64,000 bases of DNA from Cohnella laeviribosi DSM 21336 (GTDB taxonomy: Bacteria; Bacillota; Bacilli; Paenibacillales; Paenibacillaceae), in the NCBI RefSeq assembly GCF_000378425.1, contig NZ_KB899817.1, positions 62,001 through 126,000 on the forward strand. The letters run 5' to 3'. This document shows, in pieces, positions 1 through 10,314 of the stretch (position 1 is its first letter; the number at the start of each line of letters is the position of its first letter). A model generated the notes under the pieces. The model made no database searches and had not been told where the DNA came from. It saw nothing but the letters and a program-made list of their open reading frames with translations. The position numbers and the translations under genes were made by a program.

Positions 1-206
1 TTGTCCTCTTTTGTATCCACCTTCATTTTTTTATTTGTACTGCGCTTTTATGGTGGAATGGCAAATACTGAATTGCCGACATTTAAGCAAACGGTTGCGC
101 ATTCACGGCCCGATTCGGAATGGTTTCGCGTGAATCCATCGAATTGCAAGATCAAAAGACGGCGCTTCAAAAGGACGATCGGAAGCCAAAAGATAGATGT
201 GAACGT

Positions 207-455
207 TGTGGACAGTCCTGTGAATGAATTGTTGACAAACCGATTGGCAGTCAATATCCCCTGTGAATACTGTGGGTATTGGGGATAAATCTAACCATTT
301 TGATTTCGGTAAACTGAATTGCGTGAAAAATCAGAGCGATTGCTCACAATTTTCGCTGTTTTTTTGTGGACAATGTGGATGTTGTGGATGAACGCCTGAG
401 CGTCCCAAATGGAGCTGAGGATTCTTCTGTGGATATTGTGGAGAAATGTGGGTAA
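207..455. repeat. Cluster of DnaA-box-like nonamers in a gene-poor stretch
   Basis: Bases 1-603 hold no gene I can support. They contain repeated TGTGG-type nonamers: 207-215 TGTGGACAG, 219-227 TGTGAATGA, 262-270 TGTGAATAC, 271-279 TGTGGGTAT, then two tight triplets at 365/374/383 and 428/437/447 with 9-10 bp periodicity. The closest to the reverse-complement DnaA box (TGTGNATAA) is TGTGGATAT at 428-436. Seen directly: the words and their spacing. Inferred: possible DnaA titration or regulatory site. The triplets could also be part of a decayed reading frame (Val-Asp repeats on the plus strand). Confidence 0.4.
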
Positions 456-603
456 ATATGCGGAGTCCTTGAAAATGCTTGACTTTCTCGAAATATGGCT
501 GATTTGTTTCGGTTACAGCTCTGTACCAATATGTTACACTAAGAATATGACAAGCTTGTATTCAGCTTGAATAGCCATGGTACGCTAATAAAGGGAGACA
601 AAA

Positions 604-1764
604 ATGGATAAAAGAAGGGTTCTGCTATTTAAAGGGCAAAGTCAATACGATGTTCTTCGCTTTTTTACCGACGAATTGAATTCCGCGTTTCAAAAGTTAG
701 GATTACCTACCGTAGTGATCGATCTACTTTCCCCGAATTTTAATCAACAGCTGTTATCTGTTCTGCAAGAAGGGAACTTACTTTTCGCTCTAGGGTTTAA
801 TGCTGTCGGTCAAGAACTGCAAGTAGAGGGGAAACCGCTATATGACCTGATGAAGGTACCCTATGTCGCGTTTTACGTCGACCATCCGGTGTATCAAATC
901 CCTCGAATTCAGTATTCCATGAGATATAAGATATCTTCATTTGTTGATAAAGGACATTTGGATTTTGTCAAAAAATACATATCTCCTAAATTGTTTACCG
1001 TCTTCATCCCTCATGGCGGGTCAGTCGCAGCAACGGACAAAAACTCGATTTTACCGTTGAGCAAACGCACGGTGCCTTTATTTTTTGCGGGATCGTATCG
1101 AGATCCCGATGAGTATCTCCAATCGTTGAATATTTCCGAGGATATTGCCCTATTTATTCGATCCATTGCGGAAATCATGCTTGCCAACGAAAAATGCAAT
1201 ATTCAAACCGCATTGGAATTATATTGCAACACAATTGGAGTTGAACTGACAACTGATTATTTCCCATTAATACAAGTAGCGGATTATTATTTTCGTTTAG
1301 TTAAACGAAAACTAATAATCCTTTCACTGGAAGAGGTCGGGCTTATCGTGTGCGGAAACGGTTGGGAACAACTAAAAAGTAGAAAAACCAAGCTACAGAT
1401 CATGCCTCCCAAATCCTATTCCGATATTTTGCACATCATGGGCAATACCAAACTCTTTTTGTCCATTGTTCCCACTTTTACAAAAGGTTCTCACGAGCGT
1501 GTATTTTCAACGATGTTATCCGGGGCGGTTAGCTTGGCGGACAAGAGCGAATACATGGAGCAGACCTTTATAAGCGGTACCCACTATTTAGGATATGACT
1601 CGTCTGTTGCGCTTCCGGACTTGGTTGCTAAAACACTGGAGCAAGATGCGTATCTCGAAAAAATAGCAATGGCCGGCCAAACACTAGCAGAGACTCAACA
1701 CCGCTGGGAAAATCGGGCTGTTGATATTCTTAAAGCCGTTAATCAGTTTTTGCAGCAAATATAA
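604..1764 (+). CDS. CgeB-like glycosyltransferase, GT1-fold C-terminal domain
   Basis: A 386-residue cytoplasmic protein and the only supported plus-strand gene. The start is an ATG preceded by AAAGGGAGA five bases upstream. The C-terminal third (about residues 265-380) resembles the glycosyl-transferase group 1 / CgeB family: a nucleotide-sugar-site-like stretch with HERVFSTMLSGAVSLADKS followed by the terminal helices typical of GT-B enzymes. The N-terminal half has an alternating beta/alpha pattern with AFYVDHP and FIPHGG, as in CgeB-type proteins. It is convergent with prfB and separated from it by a shared terminator. Substrate and acceptor are unknown. Flagellin or spore-coat glycosylation are possible family roles but nothing in the context decides. 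Lower GC than the prfB-secA side. Confidence 0.7.
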   Translation: MDKRRVLLFKGQSQYDVLRFFTDELNSAFQKLGLPTVVIDLLSPNFNQQLLSVLQEGNLLFALGFNAVGQELQVEGKPLYDLMKVPYVAFYVDHPVYQIPRIQYSMRYKISSFVDKGHLDFVKKYISPKLFTVFIPHGGSVAATDKNSILPLSKRTVPLFFAGSYRDPDEYLQSLNISEDIALFIRSIAEIMLANEKCNIQTALELYCNTIGVELTTDYFPLIQVADYYFRLVKRKLIILSLEEVGLIVCGNGWEQLKSRKTKLQIMPPKSYSDILHIMGNTKLFLSIVPTFTKGSHERVFSTMLSGAVSLADKSEYMEQTFISGTHYLGYDSSVALPDLVAKTLEQDAYLEKIAMAGQTLAETQHRWENRAVDILKAVNQFLQQI

Positions 1765-1784
1765 TTATGCAAGTCGGTTAAACG

Positions 1785-1817
1785 GAAAGCTTCCGCCGCT
1801 TAGCGGCGGAAGCTTTC
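1785..1817. terminator. Bidirectional intrinsic terminator between the glycosyltransferase and prfB
   Basis: A perfect 15-bp inverted repeat (1785-1799 and 1803-1817) around a 3-base TTA/TAA loop lies between two convergent genes. It is followed by TATTT on the plus strand and by GTTTAA on the minus strand. The stem is very stable and the U-tracts are weak on both sides, which fits a two-way terminator. Confidence 0.85.
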
Positions 1818-1829
1818 TATTTGCACCCT

Positions 1830-2949
1830 TTATTCCACAGGCTTTTGAATCTGGCTGCGCAGGTAGCCATCGATGAAGGCGTCGATCTCGCCGTCCATGA
1901 CAGCCTGGACGTTCCCGGTCTCGACATTGGTGCGATGGTCCTTGACCATGCTGTACGGGTGAAAAACGTAAGAGCGAATTTGGCTGCCCCAGGCGATATC
2001 CATCTGCTCGCCGCGAATGGCGGCCAGCTCCTTCTGCTGCTCCTGAATCTTCATCTCGTACAGCTTCGACTGGAGCATCTTCATGGCGCGGTCGCGGTTC
2101 TGAATTTGCGAGCGCTCCGTCTGGCAAGCGACGACGATGCCGGTCGGAATATGCGTAATCCGGACGGCGGACTCCGTCTTGTTGATGTGCTGTCCACCCG
2201 CGCCGCTGGAACGGTAGGTGTCGACCTTCAGATCCTCCGGGCGGATTTCAACCTCGAGATCGTCCGGAATTTCCGGCACGACGTCGCAGGAGACAAACGA
2301 AGTGTGCCGCCGGCCCGAAGCGTCGAACGGGGAAATGCGGACGAGGCGATGGACGCCCTTTTCCGCTTTCAAGTACCCATAGGCATTATGGCCGCGGACC
2401 ATGATCGTGACGCTTTTAATCCCCGCTTCGTCGCCCGGCAGATAGTCGAGCACCTCGACCTTGAAGCCGCGCTTCTCCGCCCAGCGCGTATACATGCGGT
2501 ACAGCATCTGCGCCCAATCCTGCGACTCGGTGCCGCCGGCGCCGGGGTGCAGTTCCAGAATGGCGTTCGCCTTGTCGTACGGTTGGTTCAGCAGCAGCTG
2601 AAGCTCGAAGGAGTCGACTTTGGACACGAGCTGTTTTACGCTGGCGGTGAATTCCGCCTCCATCGCCTCGTCGGACTCCTCCTCCAGGATCTCCAGCATC
2701 GCTTCAAGGTCCTCCTGCTCGGACGTAAGCGCCTGGAACTGCTCCACTACGCTTTTGACGGCGTTCAATTCGCCGATGATCTTCTGCGCCTTCTCATTGT
2801 CGTCCCAGAAATCGGGAGCCGACATCTTCTCTTCGTAGTTCGCGATGATTTCCAGCTTCAGATCTAAGTCAAAGAGACCCCCTGAGCGTTTGGAGTCGCT
2901 TCGCGGCTTCGCGAAGATCTTGCTTAACGGATGCGTCGATCGTAGACAT
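1830..2949 (-). CDS. prfB: Peptide chain release factor 2, expressed through a programmed +1 frameshift
   Basis: RF2 reads UGA/UAA stops and triggers peptide release. The full 372-residue protein is split between two frames. The ATG is at 2949-2947 behind AGGTGA; 26 codons are read up to CTT, followed by an in-frame TGA (2871-2869). Skipping one T gives GAC and the frame that runs to 1830. The classical signal is intact: an internal Shine-Dalgarno AGGGGG, then TCT CTT TGA C. The downstream part shows the RF2 stop-recognition tripeptide SPF and the catalytic GGQ in [14 protein letters not shown]. Annotating only the ATG at 2825 loses the first 41 residues. prfB follows secA after 18 bp, the usual Bacillus order. 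The frameshift gives autoregulation by RF2 level (known for the family). Confidence 0.97.
2863..2884 (-). promoter_or_regulatory. prfB: prfB programmed +1 frameshift site
   Basis: On the minus strand the site reads AGGGGG TCT CTT TGA C. An SD-like hexamer lies three bases before the slippery CTT codon, next to an in-frame UGA in the poor C context. This is the same arrangement as in most bacterial prfB genes. When RF2 is scarce the ribosome slips to GAC and finishes the protein. Confidence 0.96.
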
Positions 2950-2967
2950 GTTGAATCACCTCAGAAG

Positions 2968-5487
<2,520 letters not shown>

Positions 5488-5527
5488 AATAAACCCCTTC
5501 CCATTTTAGGGTATGGCGTATCTTATA

Positions 5528-5556
5528 ATTTTAGCAGTTCCAAAGAAATGGGGCAA
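5528..5556 (-). promoter_or_regulatory. Probable sigma-A promoter of secA-prfB
   Basis: Minus strand TTGCCC, 17 bp, TAAAAT. It lies about 40 bp upstream of the secA start codon and downstream of the hpf terminator, the position expected of an independent secA promoter. Confidence 0.6.
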
Positions 5557-5648
5557 GAAAGGAAGTAAGGCAGTTGCTGGTTAAACCGCAGGCGGTTGGC
5601 AGCCCGGGGGCGGCAGACGAACGCTTGCGTGCAAGACCGAAAACAGGG

Positions 5649-5682
5649 CAATCAAAAAGAGCCCCCCGGCCATCCGGGGGAC
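5649..5682 (-). terminator. Intrinsic terminator of hpf
   Basis: On the minus strand CCCCCGG, ATGG loop, CCGGGGG is followed by CTCTTTTTGATT, just after the hpf stop codon. Confidence 0.88.
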
Positions 5683-5697
5683 CCGCATCCTATATGG

Positions 5698-6258
5698 TCA
5701 GGCTTCGGCTTGAATCAATCCGTACTTGCCGTCATTGCGCCGGTAGACGACGTTTACTTCCTTGGTATCGACATTGGAGAATACATAAAAGTTGTGACCG
5801 ATCATATTCATCTGGAGAATGGCTTCCTCCACGTCCATCGGCTTAAAGGTAAAGGCCTTCGTGCGAACGAGCTCGTATTCTTCCTCGTCGTCGGGCGCCA
5901 TCGTGGAAACGCCGCCGTTGATATCCTCTTCCCGGAACATCGCACGAGCCGAGCCGGACTGGCGCAGCTTGCGGTTCACCTTGGTCTTATGCTTGCGGAT
6001 CTGGCGTTCGAGTTTGTCCACGACCATGTCGATCGAAGCGTACATGTCGTCGCTTCTCTCTTCCGCCCGAAGCAGCACATTGGCGAGCGGAATGGTGACC
6101 TCGATGACATGGCGGCCTTTCGTGACGCTCAACGTAACGTTGACAGCGGTTTGGGGAGGCGTTTCAAAATACCGTTCAAGGCGACTCAGCTTCTTCTCGA
6201 CGTAATCCTTGAGAGCTTCGGTGACTTCCATGCGCTGACCGCGAATGTTGTATTTCAT
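5698..6258 (-). CDS. hpf: Long-form ribosome hibernation promoting factor
   Basis: Binds the 30S decoding region and drives formation of inactive 100S ribosome dimers in stationary phase (family knowledge; B. subtilis YvyD). The 186 residues match the long form. The N-terminal RaiA/S30AE domain (about 1-95) starts MKYNIRGQRMEVTEALKDYVE, then a linker, then the C-terminal dimerisation domain (about 125-183) with KAFTFKPMDVEEAILQMN and YRRNDGKYGLIQ. A good ribosome site (AAGGAGGGG, six bases spacing) supports the start. It sits between csp and secA as in related genomes, with its own promoter and terminator. Confidence 0.97.
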   Translation of the reverse strand: MKYNIRGQRMEVTEALKDYVEKKLSRLERYFETPPQTAVNVTLSVTKGRHVIEVTIPLANVLLRAEERSDDMYASIDMVVDKLERQIRKHKTKVNRKLRQSGSARAMFREEDINGGVSTMAPDDEEEYELVRTKAFTFKPMDVEEAILQMNMIGHNFYVFSNVDTKEVNVVYRRNDGKYGLIQAEA

Positions 6259-6284
6259 TCGGCACCCCTCCTTTGGATGCCTAT

Positions 6285-6314
6285 ATCATACCATATGATG
6301 GAGTCCCATTTCAA
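6285..6314 (-). promoter_or_regulatory. Probable sigma-A promoter of hpf
   Basis: Minus strand TTGAAA, 18 bp, TATGAT, about 27 bp before the hpf start codon. In B. subtilis hpf is also under stress sigma factors. I saw no convincing sigma-B or sigma-H site here. Confidence 0.55.
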
Positions 6315-6430
6315 AGAATAACCGCTTACATTTTTGAATTTTTTGAAAACTTGGCTCATAATCTTCACAATTGATATAACGATAGAACCCTCTTCATCCA
6401 TTAACTGGAATATATTGTTCATCTGCGCAC

Positions 6431-6455
6431 AAAACCCCGGATTTCTCCAGGGTTT
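6431..6455 (-). terminator. Intrinsic terminator downstream of csp
   Basis: On the minus strand AAACCCUGGA, GAAA tetraloop, UCCGGGGUUU form a 10-bp stem with one G-U pair, followed by UUGUG. It lies about 70 bp after the csp stop codon. Confidence 0.65.
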
Positions 6456-6525
6456 CGGGTGGCCGGCAAATCGTTAAAAGTCAGCCGACAATACTATTGT
6501 TAGCGGCGCTTAAAACGCCCCATGA

Positions 6526-6729
6526 TTACAGTTTAACGACGTTTGCTGCTTGCGGGCCTCTGGCGCCTTGCACAATGTCAAATTCGACGGATTGGCCTTC
6601 TTCAAGGGACTTGTATCCGTCCATTTGGATAGCGGAGAAATGAACGAATACGTCGCCGCCTTGTTCCGTTTCGATAAAACCGTAACCTTTTTCCGCGTTA
6701 AACCATTTTACTTTACCTTGCATTCGCAT
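6526..6729 (-). CDS. Cold-shock protein, CspA/CspB family
   Basis: A 67-residue single-domain OB-fold RNA chaperone. It carries both RNP motifs, KGYGFIE (RNP1) and VFVHFSA (RNP2), and the usual opening [12 protein letters not shown]. The chosen ATG (6729) has AAGGGA five bases upstream. A more upstream in-frame ATG at 6756 would add nine residues that the family lacks. A strong sigma-A promoter sits 55 bp upstream, giving a 5' leader of about 45-50 nt in which cold-regulated folding would act (inference). It lies directly downstream of the legionaminate operon but is separately transcribed. Confidence 0.95.
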   Translation of the reverse strand: MRMQGKVKWFNAEKGYGFIETEQGGDVFVHFSAIQMDGYKSLEEGQSVEFDIVQGARGPQAANVVKL

Positions 6730-6783
6730 AACATTCCCTTCATATTCATTTGACAATGGCGATTTGGCCTAGCCCACACCCCG

Positions 6784-6812
6784 AATATACAACAGGAAAA
6801 GTATGGTGTCAA
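6784..6812 (-). promoter_or_regulatory. Strong sigma-A promoter of csp
   Basis: Minus strand TTGACA, 17 bp, TATATT: a perfect -35 and a 5/6 match at -10, located between legF and csp. Confidence 0.85.
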
Positions 6813-6832
6813 TGGATTTGTTGAAAGCGGTG

Positions 6833-7534
6833 TCAGCTTGTCTGCTGTTTCATCTGACGGCTCAAAAATTCAGCCCACATGAAGTCCAGCGGAGTGTCGA
6901 TATCGAGCGAACGATCCTTGGGCATAACGTAACCGTGCGTATCGGTATGGAAAAAGGACCTGGTTTCCATGACCGTTGCGCATGAGGATACATAAACCGC
7001 GCCGTTTAATACAAATACTTTGGAAGCCTCTTGTCTGCTCAGCGCGATTTCCGTTTCCGCAAGGACGGATTGAATGGCCCCCCTCTCCCCGAGCGTAAAC
7101 ATCCAGGACAATGGTTTATCCGCTTCCACCAAGGAAACCACGCTCGTTGCACCGGAAGACACATAGGCTTCAAGACAACGGTCGATATCCTCCGCCGAAC
7201 GAAAAGGAGAGGTCGGCTGCAGCAGTACGACCAGGTCGTATTCGCCCATTTCTTGGATGGCATGAATAACGGGCTCAATGCCCGGCGTATCGTCCTTGGC
7301 CAGCTCCGAAGGGCGCATAAACGGAACGTTCCCGCCCCATTGCCGGGCGACCTCCGCGATTCTGGGGCTATCCGTCGATACGACGCAGGCGTCGATGTAG
7401 CGAGACTGGCCGGCGGCTTCGAGCGTCCATGCCAGCAGCGGCTTCCCTCCCAGCATTCGGATATTTTTGTCCGGAACCCCTTTGGAACCACCTCTTGCCG
7501 GTACTACCGCCAGCACTGTACGTCCATCGATCAC
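6833..7534 (-). CDS. legF: CMP-legionaminic acid (acylneuraminate) cytidylyltransferase
   Basis: Activates the nonulosonic acid with CTP to the CMP-sugar used by the glycosyltransferase (NeuA/LegF/PtmB family). The 233 residues open with VLAVVPARGGSKGVPDKNI, the family's CTP-binding signature, and carry LLQPTSPFR and the C-terminal PKDRSLDIDTPLDF metal/sugar region. The start is a GTG whose last bases overlap the ptmE stop (GTGA), so translation is coupled. It is the last gene of the operon that starts at 16215. Identification as legionaminic rather than neuraminic or pseudaminic acid rests on the neighbours (legB, legC, legG, ptmE), not on this protein alone. Confidence 0.9.
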   Translation of the reverse strand: MIDGRTVLAVVPARGGSKGVPDKNIRMLGGKPLLAWTLEAAGQSRYIDACVVSTDSPRIAEVARQWGGNVPFMRPSELAKDDTPGIEPVIHAIQEMGEYDLVVLLQPTSPFRSAEDIDRCLEAYVSSGATSVVSLVEADKPLSWMFTLGERGAIQSVLAETEIALSRQEASKVFVLNGAVYVSSCATVMETRSFFHTDTHGYVMPKDRSLDIDTPLDFMWAEFLSRQMKQQTS

Positions 7535-8580
7535 AGCTTGGCCTCCTCATAATCGTTGACCGCCCGCTCGTAGTCATCCATTCGGCCGATATCCATCCAA
7601 TATTCCCGAATCGGATATGCCGTTGTCGGCTCTTGGCGGTTAATTAACGTTTCAAATAACGAAGGCATATCATAATAAGAGGCTTTAGGGATCAAATCCA
7701 GCACTTCCGGGTTGAGAATATAGATTCCCCCGCTTATAAAAAACCGTTGGACAGGCTTCTCCTCAATCGCACAGAGACGGTTCTGGTTTACTTTTACAAC
7801 CCCATACGGAATCTGGTACTCGTACTCCCTTACGCACATTGTGGCCTTGGCGTTATTCTCATGATGAAACTGAAGCGCCTGGACAAAGTTGATCTTGGTC
7901 ATTAAATCGCCGTTCATCACGATAAACGGATCGCTCGGCTTCTCGGGCAGCAAGCTTAGCGCCCCTGCGGTTCCCAACCGCATATTTTCATGCAAGTAAC
8001 GGATTTCGACTCCCCACCGGCTCCCATTGCCAAAATGTTCGATGATCATTTCCGCTTTATAATTGACGGAAATATAAAAACGGTAAAAGCCTTGAGCGAT
8101 AAAGTTCTCGAGAATAAGTTCCAGAATCGGTTTGGAGCCGACTTTGAGCAGCGGTTTCGGGCAATTGTGGGTTAACGGAGCCAGCCTTGTTCCAAGTCCG
8201 CCGGCCATCAAGACGACCCAGTTGTCGTTTTTCTTTACTTGCAGATAATCATCCAGAAAAACAACATCCACCACAACGCCGTTTTCATCAACGATCGGAA
8301 GCTGGTGCAATTTTCGAGCTTTCATGAGCGCGATTAATGTATCGCGGCTTTCTCCGATGGTGGCCACAACCGGATTTCGATTCATGATCAACGAAACCGG
8401 GACATCGAGCTTTTCCCCTCTCAGAATTCCTCTGCGAATATCGCCGTCCGTAATCGTCCCGATCAAGACCCGGTTTGAATCGACCACCAGCACAATCTGC
8501 TTGGCGCCCTTGTCCATAACCTCCATCGTCTTTAAAATGGTGGTTTCGGCTGTAACCAGCAGCGATTCCCAATTTTTCAC
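7531..8580 (-). CDS. ptmE: CBS-domain sugar-1-phosphate nucleotidyltransferase (PtmE type)
   Basis: The 349-residue protein has a tandem CBS pair (about residues 1-115: TITDGDIRRGIL, QLPIVDENGVVVDVVFLDDY) followed by a nucleotidyltransferase domain starting at WVVLMAGGLGTRLAPLT with PKPLLKVGSKPILE and VMNGDLMTKI. The same architecture is found in Campylobacter PtmE, which makes GDP-glucosamine to feed a GDP-linked legionaminic acid route. The start is a GTG behind AAGGGGGG, overlapping the previous stop by GTGA. An open frame continues 56 codons further upstream but that part lies inside the acyltransferase gene and is Arg-rich nonsense, so it is excluded. The CBS pair suggests adenylate-ligand regulation (inference). 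Confidence 0.85.
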   Translation of the reverse strand: MKNWESLLVTAETTILKTMEVMDKGAKQIVLVVDSNRVLIGTITDGDIRRGILRGEKLDVPVSLIMNRNPVVATIGESRDTLIALMKARKLHQLPIVDENGVVVDVVFLDDYLQVKKNDNWVVLMAGGLGTRLAPLTHNCPKPLLKVGSKPILELILENFIAQGFYRFYISVNYKAEMIIEHFGNGSRWGVEIRYLHENMRLGTAGALSLLPEKPSDPFIVMNGDLMTKINFVQALQFHHENNAKATMCVREYEYQIPYGVVKVNQNRLCAIEEKPVQRFFISGGIYILNPEVLDLIPKASYYDMPSLFETLINRQEPTTAYPIREYWMDIGRMDDYERAVNDYEEAKL

Positions 8581-9218
8581 GACTGTCCCCCCTTTGCTGG
8601 AACGCCAACGACCGTCATTCGGTCCATAACGTCGCTTATGACGACAGCGCCCGCGCCGACCGTAACGTCTTCGCCGATGTTGACCCCCTGAATAACCGTT
8701 GACCTTGCGCCGATAAATGCGTTTTTCCCGATCCGGGCCCCTCCGCAAATGACGGCTCCGGGAGCAATATGGGCACCGCCGGCGATTTCCGCATGGTGTT
8801 CAATAATAGCCCCCGTATTAATCAACACATTGGGACCAATCGAGGCGCCCGTCTGAATAATCGATCCTGCCATTATCTGCACGCCGCTGTCGGGGCTGAT
8901 CCGAACATTTCCGGCAATAATGGCGCTTGGATGAATCAAATTGATAAAGCGGTAACCCAAGTCCCGATAGTTTTGAAACAGGGAGCTTCTGCGGCGATCC
9001 GATCTGGTCATGCCGAGGCCATTCACCAGCCGAACCTCATCCGGCTTGTAGGTTTGACAAAAGACGTCATCATTTCCCAGCCATCGCAAATTTTCCACAA
9101 GGCTTTGCGATTCACAGGAAACGTAGCCTTCGATGTTGTAATGGAGCAGCCTCAAGCAATCTGCAACGACGGAGGCGTGGCCTCCGCCTCCCAAAATGAC
9201 AACCGATCGATTCTTCAC
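8577..9218 (-). CDS. PglD/NeuD-family acyltransferase with left-handed beta-helix
   Basis: The 213 residues comprise an N-terminal Rossmann-like domain (VVILGGGGHASVVADCLR) and a C-terminal hexapeptide-repeat beta-helix (about 95-205: HPSAIIAGNVRI, IGPNVLINTGAIIEHHAEI and on to VGVPAKG). His in EHHAEI is the usual catalytic base of this family. In this operon it most likely acetylates the 4-amino group of the sugar nucleotide (the LegH step); O-acetylation of the finished nonulosonate (NeuD role) is the alternative. The start is a GTG preceded by AAGGGAG inside the tail of legI's leader. The in-frame upstream ATG at 9287 would overlap legI and has no ribosome site. Confidence 0.82.
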   Translation of the reverse strand: MKNRSVVILGGGGHASVVADCLRLLHYNIEGYVSCESQSLVENLRWLGNDDVFCQTYKPDEVRLVNGLGMTRSDRRRSSLFQNYRDLGYRFINLIHPSAIIAGNVRISPDSGVQIMAGSIIQTGASIGPNVLINTGAIIEHHAEIAGGAHIAPGAVICGGARIGKNAFIGARSTVIQGVNIGEDVTVGAGAVVISDVMDRMTVVGVPAKGGQS

Positions 9219-9234
9219 CGTAACGACCGCTCCC

Positions 9235-10314
9235 TTAAGGCTCAATTTTCTCGTATTGCCGATACGGGCGATTTGCCGGTTTGCCAATCAGTTCCCAATA
9301 TCGCATGGCGGATAAACCGTCGCCGGGCCGCATAACCGCCAGATTGTCTTCGGAATAAAGCTCTCCTTGCCGAATAGGGGTCTTGGCCACGATGCTTTTG
9401 CGAGCCGGAAGCCGGTTGCGAATTTCGGAAGGAGTCGGCAGTTTCACCGGCATTCCCAATGCGGTCTCGACTTCACGGATCCCTTTGACCATGGCCGCAA
9501 GTTCATGCGGCTCCAGCGAACTGGTATGATCCGGTCCGGGCAGTCGCCGATCCAGCGTAAAGTGCTTCTCGATGACGACAGCTCCGCGCGCAACCGCCGC
9601 TAACGGGACAGCGATTCCTTCGGTATGATCCGAATAACCGACAGGCAACCCGAACGCAGCCGCCATCGAGTCCATGCTGCGCAGGTGAACCTCTTCTAAA
9701 GGGGCAGGATATTCGGAAGTGCAGTGCAGCAACGTTACCCGATCCCGCAGAACGGCTTGTCCAGCCGGAGAAACAAAGGCGTTTAACAGCGACTCCCGAT
9801 TGGGATAACCGTCAGCATGCAGATACCCGTAAGCAAGAATCATCAACGCTTCTTCAATCTCGCTCAATGTCGCCATCCCGGTAGATAGAAGAATAGGCAG
9901 CCCTGTTCGTGCCGATGCCAAAAGAAGCGGACCGTTCGTAATCTCGCCTGACGGCAGCTTCAAACGCCGAACGCCGCAGCGTTCGGCAAGAAACGATAGA
10001 CTGTCCGTGTCGAACGGAGTCGACAAAAATTCAATTCCATATTTCCGGCAGTGCCGCAACAAAGCGAAATGAGCTTCTTCGTCCAGCTCCAACCGTTTCA
10101 ACATGTCAAACTGGCTTTCAGCCGACGAGGTCGTCAGCTTTTGATAGTCCGCTTTGCCGGCCTCAGGGGTTACCAGCCGTTCGGCTTTGAACGTTTGAAA
10201 TTTCACCGCATTCGCGCCTGCTTCGGCCGCCTTTTCGACGAGTTGCAACGCCAGGTCCAGCGAGCCGTTATGGTTGACTCCCGCTTCGGCAATGATGTAG
10301 ACGGAGGAAGTCAT
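9235..10314 (-). CDS. legI: N,N'-diacetyllegionaminate synthase (NeuB family)
   Basis: Condenses a 6-deoxy-diamino mannose-type sugar with phosphoenolpyruvate to the nine-carbon acid. The 359 residues comprise an N-terminal NeuB TIM barrel (YIIAEAGVNHNGSLDLALQL, AVKFQTFKAERL, LPSGEITNGPLL, GYSDHTEGIAVPLAAVARGA, IEKHFTLDR) and a C-terminal SAF/antifreeze-like domain (about 290-355, ARKSIVAKTPIRQGE). The ATG at 10314 has GGAGG seven bases upstream and overlaps the legG stop as ATGA. The assignment to legionaminate over sialate is by operon content. Confidence 0.92.
   Translation of the reverse strand: MTSSVYIIAEAGVNHNGSLDLALQLVEKAAEAGANAVKFQTFKAERLVTPEAGKADYQKLTTSSAESQFDMLKRLELDEEAHFALLRHCRKYGIEFLSTPFDTDSLSFLAERCGVRRLKLPSGEITNGPLLLASARTGLPILLSTGMATLSEIEEALMILAYGYLHADGYPNRESLLNAFVSPAGQAVLRDRVTLLHCTSEYPAPLEEVHLRSMDSMAAAFGLPVGYSDHTEGIAVPLAAVARGAVVIEKHFTLDRRLPGPDHTSSLEPHELAAMVKGIREVETALGMPVKLPTPSEIRNRLPARKSIVAKTPIRQGELYSEDNLAVMRPGDGLSAMRYWELIGKPANRPYRQYEKIEP

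Noticed and set aside
1-288. 95-codon open frame at the left edge, plus strand
   Set aside because: No ribosome site, no recognisable domain, atypical composition; it could be the tail of a gene outside the window but nothing supports this.
8581-8748. 56-codon N-terminal extension of ptmE
   Set aside because: It lies inside the acyltransferase gene, is Arg-rich and not family-like; the GTG with a strong ribosome site at 8580 fits better.
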